From Miscanthus floridulus (Eukaryota > Streptophyta > Magnoliopsida > Poales > Poaceae): DNA of 64,000 nt. Below, piece after piece: positions 21,901 to 36,900 of this stretch (its first letter is position 1; every line of letters begins with the position of its first letter). The stretch is from contig NC_089593.1 of the NCBI RefSeq assembly GCF_019320115.1, positions 9,186,386-9,250,385 of the forward strand. The letters run 5' to 3'. A program made the position numbers and the translations under genes. Below the pieces are notes generated by a model. It was given only the letters and a program-made list of their open reading frames with translations. It did no database searches and was not told the DNA's origin.

Positions 21901-24900
21901 ATCTTTTCACTTGAGCATAGCCATCTTGAGCACGTGACTTGATTCCATTCATCAAATATGAATAACTCCAAATGCATCAAGTCACTTCCAACGCTTTGTC
22001 TAATATAGGTTTGATCCTCCACATCAATATGACTATCGCAGCTTGATTAGTACCTCAACTAAATGCAAGTACTTCCTTCTTCACCCTAGCTAGGTTCTTC
22101 GGCCGCCAAGCCGTCGCTTGCCCTTCACCCTTGCTTAGTACCTCAAAGCCTTTCCTTGCTATCTTCACCATCTCAAGCCATCAAGTCACATCTTGTGTTG
22201 AATCATCCATTCATTTGTATTGTTGTCTTTTTCTTTTCAATTTAGCAAGCTTCAAATATGAGACCATTCCATATGCAATCCCTCATGTCTCATTAATTAA
22301 CTTTTATCGTGCTTGCTTTCACATAGATCATTGAAATCCCACAATAAATAAGCCTTCACATGAATTCCATTTGCATTGTTGTCTTATGCTTGAACTAGAT
22401 TGTTTATACAACAATACATCATTTTTGGCTTTATACAATTTCATCAAGTATCTGTGAGATAATCAATTTCCTGTCTACACTTAGCAAACGGGTTAGTCCT
22501 TTAATCACGTTGTCATTCAATCATCCAAAACCCACTAAAGGGCTAGATGCACTTTCAATCTCCCCCTTTTTGGTGATTGATGACAACTTGATTAAAGCTT
22601 ACAAAATGATATAAACATTTAAACTTTTGGGTTCAATGATTTATGAGAGGCTCCCCCTTAATATGTGCTTATGATTAGAATTCACAAACAGACCTCAAAT
22701 GTCAATTGCACATATTAAAACAAATAGGAGACTCCCCCTAAATCATTGCATCCGTGGGGTGCATGTGTGTGTGACAAAGAGAAACTGTGATGCATATGAC
22801 AAGATATATCATACAAGAATAAATATAAAGGCATCACATCAAATATTTTCATTCTAGCATGCATAGTCCTTATGAAAATAAATATGACACATGTAATTCA
22901 CACATAGCACTCATTACAAATTTTCTCAGGTCCAGAAACCACTGATATATATAGATAAAGATCATGTCTCAAGAGATATATAGATAAAGCATAAGTAAGT
23001 CTCATCTCTCACATGATACAATCTATCTCAAATCCAAGATACATCAATGAAGCTCAAAAACAAGAAACGACAGCCTGCAGTACATATCTTCAGGTACAAA
23101 GATAAGCAAATGAGACTATCCTGAAGCTTTAAGCATATCTCTCCCATATCTCTCCCCCTTAAGCTTTCATCTCTCTCTCCTCCTTAAGATTTAATCATAT
23201 CTCTCCCCCTTTGTCATCTATCGCCAAAAAGGGTCACACAAAGCATAAAGGGTGTTTAAGGTACAAACTTTGTACTAATCTCTCCCTCTTTGTATTAACC
23301 TCTCCCCCTTTGTCATCTTAAAGAGGTTGTACTTGACACTTGTTTGCAATTTAAAATAGATCAAGTACATGGGTTTACTAGCTCATGAACAAACTCATAC
23401 ACTAACCACTAGATTATATAACCATTCAAGCAACAGTGGTAGTCTATGAATCTAAAAAATTTTCATTTGTAATGCATGATCCTATAAGCATGTACTATAT
23501 GCACTAACCGCATACTAGTAAGGGATGAAAAATGATCATGCACAATACAATGATACCTTTGCTATATTGGAGAGGAAGATAGTCATATAGATTTCAATTC
23601 ATTTCTCCAATAGCACCATGAAGTCCAATTATAAGCTTGGTGAAGACCAATAGATACCAATTCTTTAAATTCCTATTCTTCACCCTTATGAATTGAGAAT
23701 CACTAATGATCAAGTGCACTCTTCTTGTTGTGGTTGGCTTGCTTCTTCTTTGATCATTGCTTGCTTGAGAGAACTAAAAGATGCACCACTTGTAATACCA
23801 CTTGAAATTTCATGACTTGTTCTCTTTTGGGTGTTGCTTGCTTTCTAGACCAATCTCTTGATTTTCTTCAACCAAGTACCTCAAATATTCCTTTAGATTA
23901 CCACTTCGATTTTAGCCATCCAAGCCTAGGGTGAAGTGACCTCTCTCCAAAGAACCATCCTTGATGCTCACTTGAAATAACTTGAAAGAAAATCACTTGA
24001 TCCACTTGAAGGATTTTGTTTGATTGATCCATATTGTTGGACTTAATTTGATGAATAACTTTGAATCCTTCTTTAAGTCATTTTCTTTCTACTTGTTTAA
24101 GTTCTTTTCTTTCTATCAAAAGATCTCCAATTATCACTAGAACTTAAACTTCATCTTCATCTTGATCTTGGTCTTGATCTCTAGCTTGAGTACCAAATGT
24201 GTACCAGATATACTCTTCAAACAAATTGTCTTGTACTCATCATTTGTCATGCTTCTATCTCAAACCAAAACCAAAATATAGGTACCTCAATCACTTATAG
24301 ATATGATTCTAATTTGAGGACCTTTGAATCTAAGTGACTTTTGATCAATCCAATAATTGTCACTTTCCTGGCAGATTCTGTACTCTTCAAAGAATAAATC
24401 ATATCTCCCAAAGTACATATCCAAAAACCACAAAATTTGGTGAAGATGTGACACACTAAGCCTTCTAGTAGCTGTAAAAATTTTAGCTTCTTTTGACTTC
24501 TATATTGCTACCAGATTTCATATTTTTCCACACTGCTACATGCTGAAAACTGCTGCACTATAGCTGACAAGATCTACTCCAAATCCGAAGTATCACTTAT
24601 CCAAATCTTATGAAATTTGCACAGCAACTAATACCATAAGTGTAGAGCATGCAGACCAAATTTCAAGCCAATATAAATAGATTTGATTACTCAAACATGT
24701 CTATGATCACTGCTAGCTCAGATTTTCAATATTGGACAGATTTCAATAATTGAGCCATTTTTCTCCAAATTGAACCAAACTTGAAATCAACTTGTTTGAA
24801 TACTCTCACAAGACATATGTCCATTCAAACCACTTACTAGAAGAAATCTTATGAACATATTCAATCAAACCAACTTCAAACTTGATTACTTAAGCATTTA

Positions 24901-27900
24901 ATCCATTCAAACATCTCATAGCAAGCAACATATGCATATATATCCAATTCAATTAACTCATATGCACCCAAATAAACTTTGATCAACAAGAGATATACCT
25001 TGATAGCTTATGATCATCTTTGCAAGCTTCAACTCCACTTATTTGTATGCCTTCAAATATATCAATAAATTCCCACAACTTGAATATGACACTTGTATGT
25101 TGATAGCATATGGACTTCACTCAATTTTGACTTGGCATTGGGATAGAATTGCACTAGGCTTCAATACTTGACTCAACATAAGATGAACAATAATAATTCC
25201 ATTGAATCAAGTCTCCAATGCCATGGTACCTACAAACGATCATCCACTTTTCGATGGTACCCAAACTAGTTTGGGTCCTTCCATGTTAGACGCAACATAC
25301 TTAGGCATAGCCTTAGTATGAATAGCGGAATATTTTTGCAATACTAACCAATAGGGTACCATAACAAACCTTCCTAGGCATAATATTTGCATCAATTGAA
25401 ATAGGCTTAGGATTCTCACTTAGGGGACATAAATTAGCCAAGAATTGATTTTCTCCTTTTTTTTGAATATTTGGCAAATTTATGATTTTCAAAACTTGAG
25501 AGAGATTTTAGTGGGACATAGGGATATTTGTAGACTTGAGAGAACCATGTCACATGTGATTAGGCAAATAATCAACCAAGGGTAGCAACAATCACAATAT
25601 GACATGACTAGGTCACAAAGACCCAAAAACCACATGATTTTCAAAAAACCACACCACCTACACATGCTAGTTAGGGATTTTGTAAAACATCTATCCTATA
25701 TCACACAAATGCACACACTAGCATATAAAGGGCCTTAGATGCACTTACAATGCACGTATGTAACTGCATACCTTTGCCTTGAGCCCACAATATCACCATT
25801 GAGATAATACATGGCATGACAACATCACGTTGACCTCACTTGTCAAATAATCATACCATATATGAAATCAATTTTCATCCAAAGGACTCCAAATAATGCT
25901 AGATAAATTTGTTAGTCCACAATATCATCACTGAGATAATACATGGCATTACAACATCATGTTGACCTCACTTGTCAAATAATCATACCATATATGAAAC
26001 CAATTTTCATCTAAAGGACTACAAATAATGCTAGATAAATTTATTAGTCCACAATGGTGCAAAATAGAAACTGAGCTCCCCCTAAGTAAGTACCACAAGT
26101 AATTTGAATGACTTTCAACAAGCACTTTATTCTTTTAAGAATTTGGGAGTCAATTTTCTATTTTGACCAACACAAAGTAATTTGCCATATTTAAATTTCG
26201 TTGAGACATACTCACAACCCACTTAGGTTTGATAGATCACAAGCTTCTGAGCAAATTAAGGATATATGAAATCATATGGATCAAACCTCAATTGCATCCC
26301 AATTAGTGCTCTGGTTCCTGCCATACCGGACACGTCCGGTAGACATACCGGACACGTCCGGTAGGTGCAGGACAGAAACAATTGAAGCGCTGCTTGTGAT
26401 TCTTCGTTTTAGCTCTAGTACTTCTTGTATGCCTGCATCTGAACAAATGCATTGCTCTACTAGAGAGCCATTAAAAGCATCACATGGCAAACATGATAAT
26501 TATTAAATGAAACTAATTAGCCACTTCCAATTATTTCACAAATATGCTTATTTGTGAGCCATTGAGCACTAAACACAAAGTGGCTATCCTATAAGGTTTT
26601 TAGGTACTTGTTATTAATGGTAGAGATGAAGTAAATGATATGGTCATTGATTTATCTTCGGGTCAACCATATATGAGATTATGATAAGAATTGATTGATA
26701 GATTGAGTGAATATTGTCAAATTGTTTGCTCAACCACCCCGAAGCTTTCATCTCACCACCAAGTACCTACATTATCAACCTAAGCACATTTTGGTACCCA
26801 ACTCTTGTTGGGTCCTTTTGGGTTAGTCAACAAGTGCTTAGGCACCCAAATGGCCTTAGTACTAGTTTGTGGTGAACACATCACCTTGCTAGTGCTAACT
26901 CCATTTGAGGTCTTCCTAAGCATATTATTATAAACAAATGTGTTCGGCTTAGGGACGTTACCTTTTGGGCAATCATAGCTTAGATGCCCCTTTCTTCCAC
27001 AAGCATAGCATATGCGACCTTTGTTTGCTCTATGCTTGTTTTGCTTGTATGGACATCCATCAACCTTGTGGCCCATCTCATTGCATCCATAGCATCTTCT
27101 TGTTGCAACTTGGGCTTCCTTTCTTGACTCTTGATATATAGGGCATTTCTTGATAGGATGCCCCAATTTCTTGCTCATGAGACAAGCGCTTTGTCCATCA
27201 CTCTTCACTTGCTTGGCCTCCTTGATTGAAACCTTTTGAGTGGCGGCTTCAACCTTGTCGGCCCAATTCTTATGTGGACACGTAGCCCACTCATGTCCAT
27301 ACAATCCACAACCATAGCACATCCTTTTTTCATATTTCTTGCTCTTGGTTGTGTTGGCTTTGCTTGAAATGTGATTCTTTTGTTGGGTTTTGGAGGAAGC
27401 AAGGTTTGAACCCTTCTCAAGCTTCTTCACCATGTTATCACGGTTATCTTGAGAAGGTTGTGCTTTCTCCTTACCCTTCAATCGAATCACATCTTTCTTT
27501 AATCTTTTTACCTCTTCTTTGAGCTCTATGTTTTCTATAAATTTTTGCTCAATCGAAGATTGGCTTGCTTGAGAAGCACACTCATTAGCACAAGAAATAT
27601 TCAATTGAGATTGTGTACAAGTGAGTGTGTGAGTGGGAGGTTGAGATGATTTTACCGTTGTAATCACAACCTCATGAGCCACCTCAAGCATGATGCTTGA
27701 TTCTACTAATTCTTCATGAGAGCACTTGAGATGAACATAGTTTGCTTGTAGCACATTATATTTGCTTGAGAGTTCATCTAATTTTGCCTTGAGCTCAAAG
27801 TTTTCCTTCTCTAGTTGTGAAACACTAGAAGAGGAGTTAGTAACTAAAGCATGCTCAATTGATAATTTTTCATACCTCTCATTTATGGCCTTTAGCTCTT

Positions 27901-30900
27901 GCAATTTGGAGATGAGAAACTTTTCTTGATTTTGAAGTGATTGCTCTTGTTTCTCATTCTCTTCCTCTAGCTCATCATTCTTCTCAACTAGCTTCATGAG
28001 AATGAGCTTGTCTTTGTTGCTTAGATGATCAAGAGTGTAGCTATCTTCAATTTCAACATCACTCTCTTCTTGATCATCTACTCGTGCTATCTCCTTGGCT
28101 TGATCTTTCTTGCTAGCCTTCTTCCTGCTTTTCTTGGCCATGAGACACAAGTGATGAGTATCATGAGATGAGGTTGACTCATCACTTGGCCGCCACCGGG
28201 CTTGAGCCTCATCATCACGGACTGTCTGCTGTCCGGTTGCCTCGGCTTGCACCTCTTGCTCCGGCTCGGCGCTCTTGAGGTCTTGTGAGGCTTCTTCGCT
28301 GCATGAAGACATAATGGACATATTTTCCATTGACTCGACCTCAAGTGCATCATCGCATTTGGATTTTCCATATAACTCAACGAGTTTGGTCCAAATGAGA
28401 TGAGCACTCTCCGGAGGTTGTTGTCCATTGAATATTGCCTCATCTTGAACCTCTGCACTCAATGTACTCAAAATGATATTAATAGCATGAGCATTGAGTT
28501 GCACGCATATCTCTTCCTCTTTTGATAAATTCTTATAGTTGCTCCAATCAACTATAGGAAGAGGTATGCTTGCAAACACAATATGCTCAACAAGAGGACT
28601 AATATCTCTAAAAGCATTGAGTACATGAATTGACCAAGGTAGAAAGTTTGAACCATCATTTTGGAGAAGCATTGGCTCCAACTCGATAGGCGTCGACATC
28701 CTTTTCTCACGGCGGTGAAGCTTTAGGTGAGAACCTCGCTTTGATACCAATTGAAAGGATCTAGGATGTCGCCTAGAGGGGGGTGAATAGGCGTTTCTGA
28801 AAAATCAACACCTTTAAAAGCGGAAACGATTAGTAATAGGAGTTTCCAAAATGGAAACTCCAAATCAAAGTAATACAACCCCTCACAAGTTAGCCACAAA
28901 GTATATAAAAGATACTAGATAAACCTAGGGAGCCAAACAGCGGCAACCAAAGAGTTGAATCAAAATGCACTAGTCAGTTAATGTCGGAAGTCCCGACGTT
29001 TGGGTCAGAACTTCCGACGTGTCGGAAGTCCCGACGATTGGGTCAGAACTTCCGACGTGTCAGAAGTCCCAACAGTTTGAGTCAGAACTTCCAACGCAAA
29101 CTGTCAGCACTTCCGACCCCTGCGGGAAATGAACTACAAGTGCTAAAATGAACTTTGCGATGCCGATAACTTACAAACCCACTTCCTAGTGGTAAGGTAA
29201 GGTGTTGGGTCACTCTCTTGACGTCGATAAGCCACCAATCCGTAGATCGAGTCCCAAACCCTAAGAAATAGCTAGAGAGAGGGAGACAACCAAATACAAG
29301 TAATTTCGAGCAAATCACAACAACAAGCACGCGGGAGACAAGAATTTATCCCGAGGTTCGGTAGCCCCACAAAGGAGTTCCTACGTCCTCGTTGTTGAGG
29401 TGACCACTTAGGTCGGAGTCTCTTCCACCTCCTTGCCTCACTCAAGGATACCACAAAGGTCACTTGAGTTTCTTCACTAGAAAACAAGGGTAATACAAAC
29501 TTCCCAAGGCTCTTCCACAAGATGGAAGCTCTTGGGCGACGCCTAGCCGGCTAGGGGAAAACCCCCAAGAGTAACAAATGCAAATCAAACCGGCTTGACG
29601 AAGAAATCAAGTGCTCAAGCTTGCTCCAAGTGTTTTTCTCACTCAATCCACTCTCCAATCACTCAAACCCTTTGGGAATCGAAGTTGGAAGTAAGGGAGT
29701 GAAGAGAGGGGAGCCTAGAATGCTTGGGGGCTGTTTGGCCGAGTGTTTGTCGCAATGAAATGAGTGGGCAACGGTTAGAAGTGAGGAGAGGGGTATTTAT
29801 ACCCCAAGTGAAAATCAAACCGTTCAGATCTACGTCGGAAGTTCCGACGCAGATCTCGGGACTTCCGACGTATGAAGAAAACACTGTTCACAACAGGTCA
29901 GAAGTCCGTGTGTGCAAGTCAGTGTCGGAACTTCTGACAAACGTCGGGACTTCCGACGGTCATCACTTCCGACGTACGTCGGGACTTCCGACGGTCATCA
30001 CTTCCGACGTACGTCGGGACTTCCGACGGGCACAGTTAAACAAACAGCCAACACCGCTGAGGCCGGGACTTCTGACTGTCGGGACTTCCGACACACGTCG
30101 GGACTTCCGACTGTCGGGAGTTCCGACACACGTTGGGACTTCCGACGTCCACAGTCACCGCGCAGGCTGTGACTGAGAGTCAGCACTTCCGGCAAGAGTC
30201 ATGACTTCCGACTGTCGGGAGTTCCGGCTTACGTCGGGACTTCCGACACCGACAGTCACAGAAAATTATTCTATGTGCTCGTGAAGTGCTAGAGTGTCTC
30301 ATTATTGATTTAGTTATTATGCTTGAGCACTCTATCTTCCTCAGACCACCTAAACTTGCATCCCTCTTAATAGTACGGCATTCCTATTAACTCAAATTTA
30401 AAAGTATAAGGAAATTAAACCTTTTGAGTTGATCTCTTTGAACCGAAGCCGTGTTTTCCAATCTTCATCAAGTGAGGGTGCCAATCATGTTGATATTGAT
30501 CTTTTCACTTGAGCATAGCCATCTTGAGCACGTGACTTGATTCCATTCATCAAATATGAATAACTCCAAATGCATCAAGTCACTTCCAACGCTTTGTCTA
30601 ATATAGGTTTGATCCTCCACATCAATATGACTATCGCAGCTTGATTAGTACCTCAACTAAATGCAAGTACTTCCTTCTTCACCCTAGCTAGGTTCTTCGG
30701 CCGCCAAGCCGTCGCTTGCCCTTCACCCTTGCTTAGTACCTCAAAGCCTTTCCTTGCTATCTTCACCATCTCAAGCCATCAAGTCACATCTTGTGTTGAA
30801 TCATCCATTCATTTGTATTGTTGTCTTTTTCTTTTCAATTTAGCAAGCTTCAAATATGAGACCATTCCATATGCAATCCCTCATGTCTCATTAATTAACT

Positions 30901-33900
30901 TTTATCGTGCTTGCTTTCACATAGATCATTGAAATCCCACAATAAATAAGCCTTCACATGAATTCCATTTGCATTGTTGTCTTATGCTTGAACTAGATTG
31001 TTTATACAACAATACATCATTTTTGGCTTTATACAATTTCATCAAGTATCTGTGAGATAATCAATTTCCTGTCTACACTTAGCAAACGGGTTAGTCCTTT
31101 AATCACGTTGTCATTCAATCATCCAAAACCCACTAAAGGGCTAGATGCACTTTCAATCATCCTTGTAACCTGGGTTGGTTGGGTAGCTGTCAGCTTAGCT
31201 TGCAGTCTTAGGTTGGAAAGGTTATCATTTAATATTGATTAATGATTTATGCAACTTGGGTTGGTAATGTTTATAGCAACATGGTGAATAGGAATCCAAT
31301 AGGATGGTTGGTTTTGGTGGAGGTGTGTGCTAGATTTTGGGTAAATATTTTCTGGTGGATTGTTGGAATTGGTGGAATGGATTGTGCTCGTTCCTGCTTG
31401 GATTCTAAGGACCGGTTCATGGACAAGTAACCTGGCTTAACAGCGCAACCTCGAGGGCTATATGGCTCTAGCCCTGGCCAAGTAATTAATTTCATCCAAG
31501 TTATGCTACATCAGGTCGGTTTGTGTGGCACAAGAGGAGGCTTCTGCAGTGGTGTTGGTATCCACTGTTAGTGGTTAGAAACCTTAGTGAAGGTGTAAAA
31601 CAGACTTGGAGGGACTTTGTAAAGGCCTTGTAGTGTGACCCCGCTGAGCACCTAGGTAGTGTGAAGTGTGATGGGGAAACATGACTCGTAGTGAAAGTGT
31701 GCAACCTCTGTAGAGTGTAAAACCGATATATCAGCCGTGCTCACGGTCAAGAGTGGCCTGGACTTCTTCTTGATTAGATGGCTCTGGTTCAGTTGGGCGG
31801 CTTGGATGGAATCCAAGTGTTGGTTTGCTTGGATGGGATCCAGGTGTGGTGCTCGAATGGGATTCGAGTGTTGGTTATAGTGGTTCTCCGAGGTGAAGGA
31901 AGATCTCACCTAGTTAAATAGGTGCTTAAGGTTTAAGGTAATAGGTGTGTTGCTTAAGGGCTTGTGTTAAACCCTGTTAGCCTTTCCTTGTGTTGGCCCG
32001 CATGTCATACTTTCCTACACTTGCAGAGTACATTTCGATGTGCTCACCCTTCTCTTTGTCCCCTTTGCTACCCCACCCAGCGGTTCGGACTAGAAGATGG
32101 AGTTTCTAGAAGATGGTGTTTCCTAAAGACGGTGTCGATGCTAGGCTAGTGTACCCCCGGTCAGCTGCCTAAAGGGATGGAGACCCTGCTTTGCTAGAAC
32201 TCTGATGTAATTTTGTGTTTAGACCCTCTAGTCATTTTTATATATATAATCTCTTTTGTAATAAACACTGCAATGTATCATTTTGTTGTCGCATGTATGA
32301 ATAAACAGATCATGCCATACATGTGATGTGCATTCAGTTTTGTTTTATGAAACTGGTGAAAGCATCTAGGCCCCTAGTTGGGTTTCGGTGATTAATGACA
32401 ATATGAGATTACTGTGACTAATGTGTGTTTTGCATATGCAATTAAGTTAGGTCATGGTAATGGCAATTGATTGGGCAATCATGGTTGTCATGCCCCTACG
32501 ATGAAAATCGTTTTGGTTTTCAAAGGATGGACGACAAGGTTAAGGATGGACTAGTTCTAAGTGTCGTTTGGTGTTGAAGAGACTTAAAAAAGTTTAGGAC
32601 TTTGTTTTTCCTTTGGCCGTACTATTAAGGGGGTATGAATGGATAACTTGACCTAGGTGAGTCTAGTGAGTTAGGTGTGGTGCACACTTGTCAAATCTAG
32701 CACTAGGTAGCTCCTAAAAAGCCCTTAGATCAATTAGAGTAAACTTTATTCACATATGATTGTGAGTTGGAAGTAAATGGAGGGTCAAATATTGACCAAA
32801 CGCTGGTTCTAGTGTGACGGGACGCTGGCGCAAAGTCTAGTCAGTTCATTTGATCAAGGTGAAGTCATTTGATTGTGACCGGACGCTGAGAGGTGAGTGA
32901 CCGGATGCTGGGTGCCAGCATCCGGTCAACTCCAGTAAGGTTCTAGAGAGCAGTTTTTGTGACCGAACACGTTCGGTCAGTGCTGACTAGACGCTGGTCA
33001 GTGTCCGGTCACAACTTAACTGTGTAGTGTCGGGTGAACTGACCGGAGCGTCCGGTCACCCCGTAGTGGCATATAACGGTTCGTTTTGAACCGGGGTGTA
33101 TAAATACTTCCTCTATTCATGTGAGGGGTCACTTTTGCTCATTCCAACAGCTGAGAAACACCCTTGAGAGTGCCAAGAAGAGCAAGGTTCTAGTGAGGTG
33201 ATTGAGATTTGAGAATCCAAGAGAGAGACCTCATTAGTGAAAGCAAGAGTAGCAAAGTGTGCATCCACCTTTCTCATTAGGCTTGTCGTGGTCAAGTGAG
33301 AGTTCATGCTTGTTACTCTTGGTGATCGCCATCACCTAGACGGCTTGGTGGTGATTGGGAGCTTGGTGATCATCCAGCGGAGCTTGTGGATGACCCAACT
33401 CAAGTTGTGAGCGGTTGTGGGTGATTCACCACGACGGAGTGTCAAAGAATCAACCCATAGAGAGCACTTGATCCTTGCGCGGATCAAGGGGGAGCTACAC
33501 CCTTGTGCGGGTGCTCCAACGAGGACTAGTGGGAAGTGACGACTCTCCGATACCTCGGCAAAATATCACCGCGTTCCTTCTCCTCTCTTTACTTTGAGCA
33601 ATCAAATTCTTATCTTTACATTCATAGAATTGCCATGCTAGAGTAGGATTGGAACATAGGTTGCTAAACTTTTGTGTGGTAGATCAATAGAAACACTTTC
33701 TAGGCACAAGGGGTTAATTGGGCTAACCATAGGGCTTAATTATTACAAAAATTTTTAGAATTAACCTAATTCACCCCCCCTCTTGGGCATCTTGACCCTT
33801 TCAACCGGGTGTGACACTTCGGCGCCCCAGGGTTGGGCGGCCAGCTTGCACCCACGGCGGCCAGTGCCTAGTGGGGGTCAGTGCTAGATCCACAACCTTG

Positions 33901-36900
33901 GCCCTAGGCGTCCACCGTGCTGCCTTGCGTGGCGTCGTGGCATGGAGTTCTAGGCGAAAGCTTGGCTCGGCTTTAGCCGGGCCGACGACGGTGATGCCTT
34001 AGGCGCCAGATATATACCTCCTTGGAGGAGTTGTTGATGAACCCCATGCCTCCCGTCGACGACGTCTAATTTTGGGCGTAAGCCCTGCCTTACATGTTGT
34101 GATGCCAGCGGCGATGGTGTCCACATATTGTACCCTTGGGAGTCACCCCCTTTTTGAAGGCGTCGCTGAAGAATCGCTTGCCCCATGTGGTCACCGACTT
34201 TCATGGCTCCTTTCGTCGGCTTTTGGTGGAGTTCTTCGTTGTGCCTGTATGTGCTTATGTTCTACTCGTGATGGTTTGTCCTACAGCAATTGACCTTGCC
34301 GTCGTCGCTGCTCATAGCGGATGATTTGCCATTATTGCTAGTTTCTTTGGCGGATACTTTGCCGCCGTTGTCGTTGGTCGCTCTACTCCGGCGGATGCTT
34401 AGGCGCCGTCGGTGGAATCTCTGGTGAATGCATTGCCGCTTTTGGCTCTTTGATCCCCTCTCTGGCACGTTCGATGCCGAGAGTGTGTTGGCCCTCTTCT
34501 TGGCGGATACTTGGCCGTCGCATTCGTTTGCGGATGCTTTGCTGCTGTTGTTGCTGGATGCTCGCCTCTCTTAGCTAGTTGGATACTTTGCCACCAGGGC
34601 ATTGTCTAGTTTGTAGGCAACCATCGCGTGTTGTACCCTATTATTGCATGCTCAGTTGGTAGGTTTTGGGTGTCGAGGGTAGTCACACTTTCTTTTCTTC
34701 TTTTATTGTTTCAAAGTTGTATTCTAGGTTACTCACCACCGCTACTATAGAAAAGGTTTGTAGCAACGGCTCAATTTTTTTGTAGGGGCGGCTAGGGATG
34801 GAGGCGCCCCTACAGTGGGCATGCTTGGGACCCACGAGACTAGCCACCCCTATAAATAAAATAGTAGGGGTGGCTGGTGATACGAGCCGCCCCTACAAAT
34901 GGGTCGATTTGTAGGGGCGGCTCACTCACCAGCCGCCCCCGGTGTTGCGATTTATAGGGGCGGCTCAATCAACAGCCGCCCCTACAAATGCTGCACGTAC
35001 AAAAGGCTACAGCCCCTACAAAAGTAGTCAGCGACGCACTTTAATAAAACATGTATGTAGCCTGAGCCATCGGACCCGAAAAAATTATGAAGATGGGTTA
35101 AGTTCGGACTCAAGTCCAGAACCAGTCGTCCCGTCCCCTCGGTACTGCGTCCGACGTGCTCAGCGCTCCTCTCCTCTCTCCTCCTCTCTTCTCCCATTTC
35201 ACCTCAGTCTCTCCGAGCCCCTCTGCCGCCGGATCCCACACCCACGCATCGCGCTCCCACCCTCCACCTTCGCTGCCCGCCTGGTCGCCACTGGTGTGCT
35301 CCACCGATGCCGTCGCTGCTCGTCCACCTTATCGTCTGCAGCTCTGTGTCGGCACCAAATTTGTTAGGGTTTGGGGTTCCCGTCTTGCCGCAGGCAGCAC
35401 CAAGTCTCATCCGTTGCACCACCCCGCCTAGCTCCGTCCATCGCCGTCCTTCACCCTCCGCCAAGTCGTGGCGTTGAGCGGCCATTAGGGGCCCTGCTTG
35501 TGCGTCAGATCCACGGCCGCTCGTACGAGGGAGGCCAGATCCATGGTCGCTCATGGTAGGGATACCGGATCCGCCTCATCTTCGAGTACCTCTACCTCGC
35601 CGGCGCCATCGTGCATGGAGAATCCAGGTGAGGTTGTCCTCCCTATCACCCCCAATCCCCATGCTGCTACCTAGCGTTGCTGCTACTGTGCATCTAGAGT
35701 CCGGCCGCTGGAAATCCTCTGCTGATTGCTTTGTGCTGCTGCTACGTGCTTGCTGCTCTGTGCTGCCACTACGTGTAATCTAGGTGTTTTATGAAATGTC
35801 AATGCAAGCTAACTGTTGTTTTGCAATTGATTACTATGTGCTAACCTCTGTTGGATGGTGTTGCGATTAAATGCATCGTCATACAAGAATATATAATACA
35901 CTTCCCACCTGGCCCTTGTCTATTTTTTGTACAGTTGTTTTTGTAAGAGTTAGGCGGTAGAGAGATGATGGAAGTGGCGAGAGAACAGAAGAAACATTTA
36001 ACTAGTGTTGAGATTTTCTTAAGAAACATTTAACTGGTGTTGAGATTTTCTTAACTAAACCGTAGAGGACAAAATGGTTGGGAGTTGGGACATTTACTTG
36101 CATCAAATTCAAATTACTATCCTTGGCTGTAAGATCATATAACCTACAATCTGAACTTAGCGCTCCTACATGACAGAAATACTACATAATTAATCACTCT
36201 TTGGACCATGTATATGTTCAGTCTGCAAATTAGCACTAGCATGTGTGACTGTGTTACAGGAAAAAAAACCCAAATTTCTATTTCAGCTTTAAAAAGTCTG
36301 ATAATATTAGTTACCTAGTTCCAACATCTATTGCTTGCCTTAGACACTAGTGACGGTTGCCTAAAACTGGGTGATGCTTGAGTGAGTTTGATTCAGGGTA
36401 TTTTTGGCCTGAGCTAGTTCATTTATTTAGTAGTTGCTTTTGTTAGGACAATGGTCTGGACATCTTACAGAGCAGAAAAGTAGCTCAATTCTCTCACATG
36501 CCTTCTCACATACCTAACTTTTTAGCATGTTTATGATTCTGGAGCTCTTTGTACATCCTTGGACCAATAATGCCAGCCTGTTTCTTGGTGTTCCTTATGA
36601 TTTTTATTTCACCATGTTAATTTTTTTAAAGGCGTTAAAATTGTACTTCAAATTCAGGCATTGATGCAGTTTTAAAACGTGGCTCCTCTTAAAGGGATGT
36701 ACTGAAAGTTTCAGTTAATGTTGTACAATCGTACTGGCATCTCAGTAATTGATTTATGTAATTCTAGCAAAATTAACTGTTCTGTCAGATTTTTTATTTT
36801 CAGAATCACCAATATATAATGTCAAATGTGTTAAGGTAAGCTGCAAGTTATAATGCTTTTTAGAGAATTGATTTCCTCTATAACTTCTAGTGTTATTTTT

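Larger units (their letters stand above)
20154..31155 (-). mobile_element. Complete non-autonomous Sirevirus (gag only)
   Basis: 11.0 kb, bounded by two 2,404-bp LTRs and the 5-bp target duplication ATCAT (20149-20153, 31156-31160). On the - strand the order is LTR, primer-binding site, gag, a 4.2-kb non-coding AT-rich region, polypurine tract, LTR. There is no protease, integrase, reverse transcriptase or RNase H, so it must depend on a partner element. Gag with three zinc knuckles, several PPT-like tracts and palindrome-rich LTRs are Sirevirus traits. Equal LTR lengths, with no difference in the parts I compared, point to a very recent insertion. Confidence 0.93.
18384..33816 (+). mobile_element. 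Gypsy-type solo LTR (about 2.97 kb) split by two nested insertions
   Basis: Starts TGTCACACCCC at 18384 and ends GGTGTGACA at 33816, the inverted ends typical of large Ty3/gypsy LTRs (Tekay/Del-like, inferred). The flanking repeat is CTTCA / CTTCG, a 5-bp target duplication with one change. Removing the Sirevirus (20154-31155) and the solo LTR (32357-33803) with their target duplications leaves 18384-20153 plus 31161-32356 plus 33809-33816. A TATA-like CTATAAATAC lies near 18902. No gag or pol sequence is seen, hence a solo LTR. Confidence 0.75.

Noticed and set aside
18384..33816. A complete gypsy element rather than a solo LTR
   Set aside because: After removing the nested elements about 2.97 kb remains with one start and one end, no PBS, no gag-pol and a matching target duplication.
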